From the NCBI GenBank assembly GCA_951799425.1, contig OX637394.1:39511001-39575000 (forward strand): DNA of 64,000 bases, read 5' to 3'. The position numbers and the translations under genes were made by a program. Each line of letters opens with the position of its first letter. The stretch's first letter is position 1. This stretch comes from Ilex aquifolium (Eukaryota; Streptophyta; Magnoliopsida; Aquifoliales; Aquifoliaceae). Below the pieces are notes generated by a model that made no database searches, was not told the origin of the DNA, and saw only the letters and a program-made list of their open reading frames with translations. Shown piece by piece: positions 57,444 through 64,000 of this stretch.

Positions 57444-58128
57444 TGTTGGGTTTCCCTCCTTAGTGGGATCCATCTATAGGCTAAAAATAGTCTTGTTAAT
57501 TTTTGGCATGCAACTTGGTTTGCACTTGGCTTTTAATTTGGTGGCTTTCCAATGCAAGACTCTTGGCATATCAAGATTTGGTTTTTTGGAGTCTTCAAGC
57601 AACAAAGGAATTTCGGCAGACCTTGTAGACAAGTCCTTTGTCATTTCTTGGTTCCTTTGCTCTTTGTTGGCTCGGCATAGAAGAAAAGCCTTTGTCATTT
57701 CCTTGGTTCCTTTGTTCTCCATTTTTCGGCTCGGCAAGAAGGCTTTGCACACAAAGGTGTAAATCACAAGAGGAAAATACCTCACAAAATAAGTAAGCCA
57801 AATCTCCAAGAACAAACCCGCAAGCAAAGCCTTCTTGCCGAGCCGAAAAATGGAGAACAAAGGAACCAAGGAAATGACAAAGGCTTTTCTTCTATGCCGA
57901 GCCAACAAAGAGCAAAGGAACCAAGAAATGACAAAGGACTTGTCTACAAGGTCTGCCGAAATTCCTTTGTTGCTTGAAGACTCCAAAAAACCAAATCTTG
58001 ATATGCCAAGAGTCTTGCATTGGAAAGCCACCAAATTAAAAGCCAAGTGCAAACCAAGTTGCATGCCAAAAATTAACAAGACTATTTTTAGCCTATAGAT
58101 GGATCCCACTAAGGAGGGAAACCCAACA
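57444..58128. repeat. Perfect LTR palindrome: 305-bp arms around a 75-bp spacer
   Basis: Left arm 57444-57748 is the 3' LTR of copy 2 (version B, truncated after GGCTTTGC). Right arm 57824-58128 is its reverse complement and belongs to the 3' LTR of copy 3. I found no mismatch between the arms. The spacer 57749-57823 is unpaired LTR sequence (ACACAAAGGTGTAAATCAC onward). Confidence 0.93.
57749..58128 (-). repeat. Truncated 3' LTR of copia copy 3 (version B)
   Basis: It lacks the first roughly 195 bp present in its partner at 61191, starting directly at ACACAAAGGTG where copy 2's LTR stops. It ends with CCCAACA next to the polypurine tract at 58129-58142. Confidence 0.88.
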
Positions 58129-58145
58129 ATTCTCCCCCTCCCGAC

Positions 58146-61130
58146 TTATGTGGAGGATTCAACCATTCCCGCCAAAAGTCGACACTTTTCATGCTTGTCC
58201 TTAGTCAATGCCTTAGTCAACATATCCGAAGTGTTATCATCAGTGTCAACTTTTTTAAGTTGCAACAACTTATCATTCAAGACATCACGAATCCAATGAT
58301 ATCTAACATCAATGTGTTTCGATCTCGAATGAAATGAGGAATTCTTACTCAAGTGGATTGCACTCTGACTATCACAATGAAGGACATACCTTTCTTGTTT
58401 CAAACCCAACTCTTGTAAGAATTTCTTTAACCACAATAATTCTTTGCACGCTTCTGTGATGGCGATGAACTCAGCTTCTGTGGTGGAGAGAGCAACACAT
58501 TTCTGTAATCTTGATTGCCATGCCACTGCTCCCCCTGCAAAAGTAATCAAATAACCAGAAGTAGATTTTCGACTATCAACATCACCAGCCATATCAGAAT
58601 CTGTGAACCCATCAAGAATAGGCTCGCCTTTACCAAAACACAAACTCATCTTTGAAGTGCCCTGAAGATACCTCAGAATCCATTTCACTGCTGCCCAGTG
58701 TTCTTTCCCCGGATTAGACAGAAATCGACTAACAACCCCAACTGCGTGAGCAATATCCGGTCGAGTACAAACCATGGCATACATCAAAGAACCAACTGCT
58801 GAAGCATAGGGAATTTTCTGCATCTCATTTTCCTCTTCATCACTTGTAGGACACTGACTTGAGCTAAGTTTGAAGTGGCCTGCAAGTGGACAATTAACAG
58901 GCTTTGCTTTATCCATATTGAACCTCTCAAGAACCTTTTTAATATAATTCTCTTGAGATAACCAAATCAGCCCATGTGATCTGTCACGAACAATTCTCAT
59001 CCCAAGAATTTGCTTTGCTGGACCCAAATCCTTCATGGAAAAGGACTTGCTCAACTCTGACTTCAACTTGCTAATCTTGCTCGTGTCTTGGCCCACAATA
59101 AGCATATCATCAACATAAAGCAAGAGAATAATAAAATTACCATCTGGATATTTCTTCACAAACACACAATGGTCTGAAGTGGTTCTTGAATACCCATGCT
59201 CAGTCATGAAAGAATCGAATTTTCTGTACCACTGCCTCGGTGCTTGTTTCAATCCATACAAGCTCTTCTTCAATTTGCAAACTAACTGATCATTATCCTT
59301 ATCTATGAAGCCCTCAGGTTGCTCCATATAAATTTCCTCTTCTAAGTCACCATGCAAAAATGCGGTCTTCACATCAAGCTGCTCAACTTCTAAATTCATA
59401 CTCGCAGCTATACCAAGCACAGTTCGAATGGAGGACATCTTCACAACTGGTGAGAAGATCTCATCAAAATCAACTCCCTTCCTCTGACCGAAACCTTTCA
59501 CAACAAGTCGTGCCTTGAATCTCGGTTGAGAACTGTTCCCATCATTCTTTCGTCTGAAGACCCATTTATTTTTCAAAATTTTCTTCCCTTTAGGCGGCTT
59601 CACCAAATCATAGGTGTGATTCTCATGCAAAGACTTCATTTCCTCTTTCATTGCCTTAAGCCATTCAGTTTTGTTCTCATGCTTCAAGACTTCTTGATAA
59701 GTTTCTGGCTCCCCCTGATCTGATATCATCACATACTCATTTGAAGAATATTTTCTGGATGGCTGTTTTTCTCTGGTAGATCTCCTTAACGGTGACTGTG
59801 GTAGTGGCTCTTGGGGTGGCTGCTCCCCCTCAATCTCTGCCTCAACATTATCTTCTTCTGCATCATCATGAGGTGTCTGCACTTCCTCATCAATATCATG
59901 AACAACAGGTGGATCAAGAGGATCTAAATCAACAAGATCATCAGTACTAGATTCAGCTGACTCAAGCTTGTCAATGTCTTCAATAGTCTGATCTTCCAAG
60001 AAAACAACATCTCGGCTTCTGACAACTTTCTTTCCAGCAGAGATTAAATTGAGCCGAATATCCGGTACATGCCTCACATCTCGAAGCAACAATTTGCATC
60101 CAATATTTGTTTCCAAGCAAATGTCACCCATGCCGATAATTTTTGACACATCTTCATTTCCCATACGAACATTCCCAAAATCACCTTGCGAGTAAGAAGT
60201 AAAAAAATCAGCCCGCGAAGTAACATGAAATGAAGCTCCAGAATCAATTACCCAATCCGTATCTTGGCCAATCAAATTAACGCTAGCATCATCACGGATA
60301 ATCATGAGTTCACCATCGGTAACTACAGCTGTATCATTTTTCTTTTTCTCTGAATTTTTCTCTTTGTTCTGCTCCTTGAACTTGAGTTTTCTGCACTCCC
60401 GCTTCATGTGCCCTTTCTTGTGACAATAATAGCACTCAACATCTTTCTTTGAACTTGAGCTTGAACGACCTCTAGATTCATCACGGTTGTGCGGAGTCTT
60501 ACTCTTACTCCTGCCTCTCCCCCGGTTTTCCATCACAAGTGCCTCGGAGTGAGAAGAACCTGATGATTTTCTTCTTGTCTCTTCATTCAACAGGCTGCTG
60601 GTAACTTGACTCATTGTTACCACTCCATCAGGTGCGGAGTTACTAACTGTGACCACCAAAGTTTCCCAACTTTCAGGAAGTGAACTAAGAAGTAACAAAG
60701 CTTGCAACTCATCATCAAAAGTAATTTTCATGGCGGCCAACTGATTCACAGTGCTCTTAATCTCATTCAAATGCTCTGCAATAGGAGTGCCCTCCTTATA
60801 TTTAGAATTCACAAGCTTTCGAAATAAAAAAGCTTTATTTACGGCCGTCTTTCTATCATAAAGACTCTCCAATTTGGTCCAAAGACCATGTGCTGAATTT
60901 TCTGTAGAGACGTGATGAAAGACACTATCATCAATCCATTGCCGAATAAAACCGACAGCTTTTCGGTCTAGCTTTTTCCACTCGTCATCTTTCATCCCTT
61001 CCGGTTTGCCACTATCACCCTCTATGGGTCCATTCAAATCTTTACAAAACAAAAGGTCTTCCATTTTAGTTTTCCAAGTCACCCAATTTGTGCCATTGAA
61101 ACTAACCATACGCCCAACGTTGCCGTCCAT
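58146..61130 (-). pseudogene. Copia copy 3 polyprotein with an exact in-frame deletion of integrase
   Basis: 994 codons in one uninterrupted frame. Compared with copy 1, 326 codons (residues 368-693) are missing: the join reads NLISAGK-KVVRSRD. Lost are the pre-integrase region and the whole integrase core including D487, D550 and E585. Gag, zinc knuckle, protease, reverse transcriptase (YVDD) and RNase H remain in frame. A short repeated TTTC/AACTTT stretch at the two breakpoints suggests deletion at microhomology or during reverse transcription. It cannot integrate by itself. Confidence 0.92.
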
Positions 61131-61190
61131 AATTCACACACACAAATATAACGAATCGGAACCGAATTAACCAATAGCTCTGATACCAGA

Positions 61191-61755
61191 TGTTGGGAAA
61201 AATAGGATTTCCCACAAGTGTAAATCAATGGAAGCAATATAAATAAAATGACAGAAAATAAATGAGCACACAGGATTTACGTGGTTCCCTCAAATTGAGG
61301 TACGTCCACGACGACCGGTAGGTCAGTTTCTTCCACTATCACCAAAGGAGTTTACAAAGTGGCCAAAAGGCATAAGCCTTACAAACACACAAAGGTGTAA
61401 ATCACAAGAGGAAAATACCTCACAAAATAAGTAAGCCAAATCTCCAAGAACAAACCCGTAAGCAAAGCCTTCTTGCCGAGCCGAAAAATGGAGAACAAAG
61501 GAACCAAGGAAATGACAAAGGCTTTTCTTCTATGCCGAGCCAACAAAGAGCAAAGGAACCAAGAAATGACAAAGGACTTGTCTACAAGGTCTGCCGAAAT
61601 TCCTTTGTTGCTTGAAGACTCCAAAAAACCAAATCTTGATATGCCAAGAGTCTTGCATTGGAAAGCCACCAAATTAAAAGCCAAGTGCAAACCAAGTTGC
61701 ATGCCAAAAATTAACAAGACTATTTTTAGCCTATAGATGGATCCCACTAAGGTGG
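61191..61755 (-). repeat. 5' LTR of copia copy 3 (version B), damaged outer end
   Basis: It starts TGTTGGGAAAAATAGG next to the primer site complement (GCTCTGATACCA) and ends ACTAAGGTGGGA in place of AGGAGGGAAACCCAACA. Directly after it comes TTTTTGTATTATG of the TBL-3 flank, so the outer LTR end and one target-site copy are lost or altered. Confidence 0.85.
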
Positions 61756-62374
61756 GATTTTTGTATTATGTTTTCAGCAACTCGACTCAATAAAATCTCT
61801 TCCCAATATTTTTGGGATCGACTATATGAATCATGTTTTTTAGATTGGTTTACCTTATTCAACAAACCTATAAACAAGTTCAAGCCAAACGCCTATCTAC
61901 TTGCAAGAAGTCCATGGGAGTACCTTGTAAATGCTTCTATTTTTACTCATGTATTAAGAATCCAGATAGGAGGAATAGGTACCAAAATTCACTAAACTCT
62001 TGACCAACTATGATTTGAGTACATTGATCTCAAATGGGGTGGGTTTGCGATATCTAGATCACTAAAATATATGATCCCAAATTATAAACGTAGCACAAAT
62101 ATAAAAACATATTAATTAACTACGTGTATATAGATTTATAATTATATATTATTTTAGATAATAGAAAAGCAAGCACAAATGTAAGTTAAATGGTCACTGA
62201 ATTAGTGTTTATAGATGTTCTATAATATACAATGTTATATAGTGGTGAAAACAATCTATATAAGATTTCTAAAACGAATTGCAACTCAAAATACGGTATC
62301 AGTTAAGTCTATCATCATCGTACTGCGTACTTAAGAAAGTCTCGTACTGTATATCCGTATTCGTATTGCGTATT
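61756..62374 (+). other. Displaced 3' flank of TBL-3
   Basis: Matches 32820-33445 downstream of TBL-2, including the AATAAA signal and the block around GTACCTTGTAAATGCTTC. Several small indels. No gene. Confidence 0.85.
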
Positions 62375-64000
62375 TGTAACGCCCCAAAAAAACCCCTTGG
62401 GTGACATTACATTCTAAAAACCATTCACCTCATGAGAGCACTAAATAAATCTATAAAATAAGGAAGTTTCATTCATCAACCATTAATATTTTAACAAAAT
62501 TCGGGCAGAGTCTCCTTTGTACGGGGAGCTCTACCCAAAACACAACCTGTACAATTTAAGCTACAATTGACCACACCGGGTCCCCATATGCCTCATAAGA
62601 TAAAATTCCATTCAACATATATCATATCCACACTATCATCCCAAAAGAATAGGCCAAACAATGGCATTTACATTCCCAAAAGAATTACACTTAAACTTAG
62701 CAGCGGAATACAAAATAAACTAGGTTTCACTGTATACAAGAGAGTATTCTAGTCTAGTGCAAAAGAAGAGGGGTCGCTCTATGCGTCTACCTCGGGATCC
62801 AAACTCCCGTCAATTGGAGTCTCCCACTGAGCGGGCTCCTCGTCTCCTAACTCCTCCTCGAGTACATAATCTGAAAGGTGGGGAAGTAGGGGGGGTGAGC
62901 ACAAGGCTCTGTAGGAGGATCCTTCCAAACCCATTCAAGGTTTTGAAATCAAGTAAAACAGGTAGGTCACATTTCGCACATACATATAAATGAATTTTGA
63001 AATAAAATAAGGACATTTTAAAAGAGATCTCAAGTTTGTACAATAATAAAGAATTGAAAGAGAATAAAACCACGTTTAATTGACAAACAATTTCCAATAT
63101 AATCCACTCCACCATACAACATTTCCACAAGTTATCGCGGCATTCCATACTACCCGAAACTCTTGGAGAAATAATATTTGGTACAATGAACAATAATTTC
63201 TATTTGGTACCACTCAAGTAGGTTGTCGCTTCTCATGAATCTACTCGACGATTCTACCTCGTTCACCCATTTCCACTAACAATCACAGACCAATTTAGGA
63301 AGGGCGTGTATCGTCTCATACGGCATTGACGAGATCCTCCCAAGGTGTCTAGTATACTAACCCTTTTCCCCGGTATCCGTGAACAATAGTGGTCACTGTC
63401 ACCACAATGATCCACTACGAGCATTAGGCAACCATCTCACCCCCCATTGGGATAGACTAACCTCTAACGCTCTACGGTAGTTTTCGAAGGTAATCCAAGT
63501 CCCTCACAACACCATACACAAGAGTGACATACCAACAATATACTCAACCTCATATACAAGCAAATTCCATGATTTTCCCCAATTTTCACAAGCAAGATAC
63601 ATAATAGAACAATTTAAGAAAACATACCCATTTCGCAAATCATGTTACAAGAGACAAGTTTAAAGGAAATAAGCATGAGATCATCAATACAATCATTTTA
63701 CTACCCAACACAAAGTTCTAGAATTTTCGAAATCAAGATGATGTGAAGATATAGAGAAAAATCCATATTTCCCCAAAAACAAGAGTTTGATGGATTTCCA
63801 ACCATCATTTTGTTCAAATCATGTGAATGTTTGTAAACATACCAAGGAACAAGGAACCCATAACAAATATATACTATTAAGAGCCAAATTCTACATGTAT
63901 AATAACCCTAACATCAATGGATAAGAATGGAAGAAAACCCTACCTCAATGTTCTTGAAAACCTAGGTTTAGTGTGAAGAAGATGAAGATTTGATCTTGAA
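62375..64000. mobile_element. Partial LTR related to the solo LTR at 22099, cut by the window end
   Basis: It begins TGTAACGCCCCAAAA and shares GGGCAGAGTCTC, CGGGGAGCTCTACCCAAAAC and CACCGGGTCC with 22099-24551, and ends in sequence matching about 23500 of that copy. It interrupts the TBL-3 flank. It lacks the 100-bp array. Whether it is solo or part of a full element lies outside the window. Confidence 0.78.

Larger units (their letters stand above)
50017..61755. mobile_element. Cluster of three Ty1/copia copies in alternating orientation
   Basis: The whole block sits in the 3' flank of TBL-3: GTGCATTT precedes it and TTTTTGTATTATG follows it, and these are contiguous after TBL-2. Order: copy 1 (minus, 50017-55137), copy 2 (plus, 55138-57748), copy 3 (minus, 57749-61755). 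LTRs come in two versions, A (about 545 bp, with the TCTTCTTGCCAAGCCTTC extra block) and B (with TTAAAAGCCAAGTGC and without that block). Neighbouring copies are joined inside LTRs in inverted orientation. All are close to TNT1-type (Tork) elements. Confidence 0.88.

Noticed and set aside
57474..58109. 211-codon minus-strand frame across the LTR palindrome
   Set aside because: It reads through two inverted LTR arms; the same peptide appears on both strands only because of the palindrome.

Overview
The window is a piece of a flowering-plant nuclear genome, probably a eudicot. It is AT-rich, has intron-containing genes with GT..AG junctions, and is mostly transposable elements. No bacterial, organellar or RNA-gene sequence was recognised. 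The species cannot be named from the sequence.

The host content is a same-strand cluster of three trichome birefringence-like (TBL, PMR5N plus PC-esterase) loci, the family of Golgi polysaccharide O-acetyltransferases. TBL-1 (1712-17509) has all five exons, but a 10.5 kb Ty3/gypsy element fills intron 2 and a 2-nt insertion in exon 4 removes the catalytic C terminus. TBL-2 (28370-32809) is the only copy that reads through: five exons, 367 residues, with GDS and DxxH motifs. TBL-3 (46984-50006) is a recent direct duplicate of TBL-2 exons 2-5. It lacks exon 1 and has lost 4 nt at the end of exon 4.

Layout: 1-1540 upstream AT-rich DNA; 1712-17509 TBL-1 with gypsy element 1 (3120-13578, minus strand) and several foldback MITE-like insertions; 18060-25770 an accessory block with two inverted minisatellite arrays around FAR1/MULE-like remnants and a 2.45 kb solo LTR; 26280-27882 two large foldback elements; 28370-32809 TBL-2; 34015-46549 gypsy element 2 (plus strand); 46984-50006 TBL-3 with a hAT-type MITE in intron 4; 50017-61755 three copia copies in minus, plus, minus order, inserted in the TBL-3 3' flank; 61756-62374 the displaced TBL-3 flank; 62375-64000 part of another LTR related to the solo LTR.

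Both gypsy elements are of the Tat type, because each has a second, archaeal-type RNase H between the ordinary RNase H and integrase. Both carry spliced genes on the strand opposite to pol, with a plant-transposon domain and a coiled coil, and a tandem array after integrase whose monomers contain short stem-loops. The copia cluster contains one complete 1320-codon polyprotein with near-identical LTRs, one plus-strand copy broken inside integrase by an inverted LTR fragment, and one minus-strand copy with an exact in-frame deletion of integrase. Together they form large inverted repeats that could give double-stranded RNA. The relative ages (gypsy 1 oldest, gypsy 2 younger, copia 1 youngest) are inferred from LTR divergence judged by eye.
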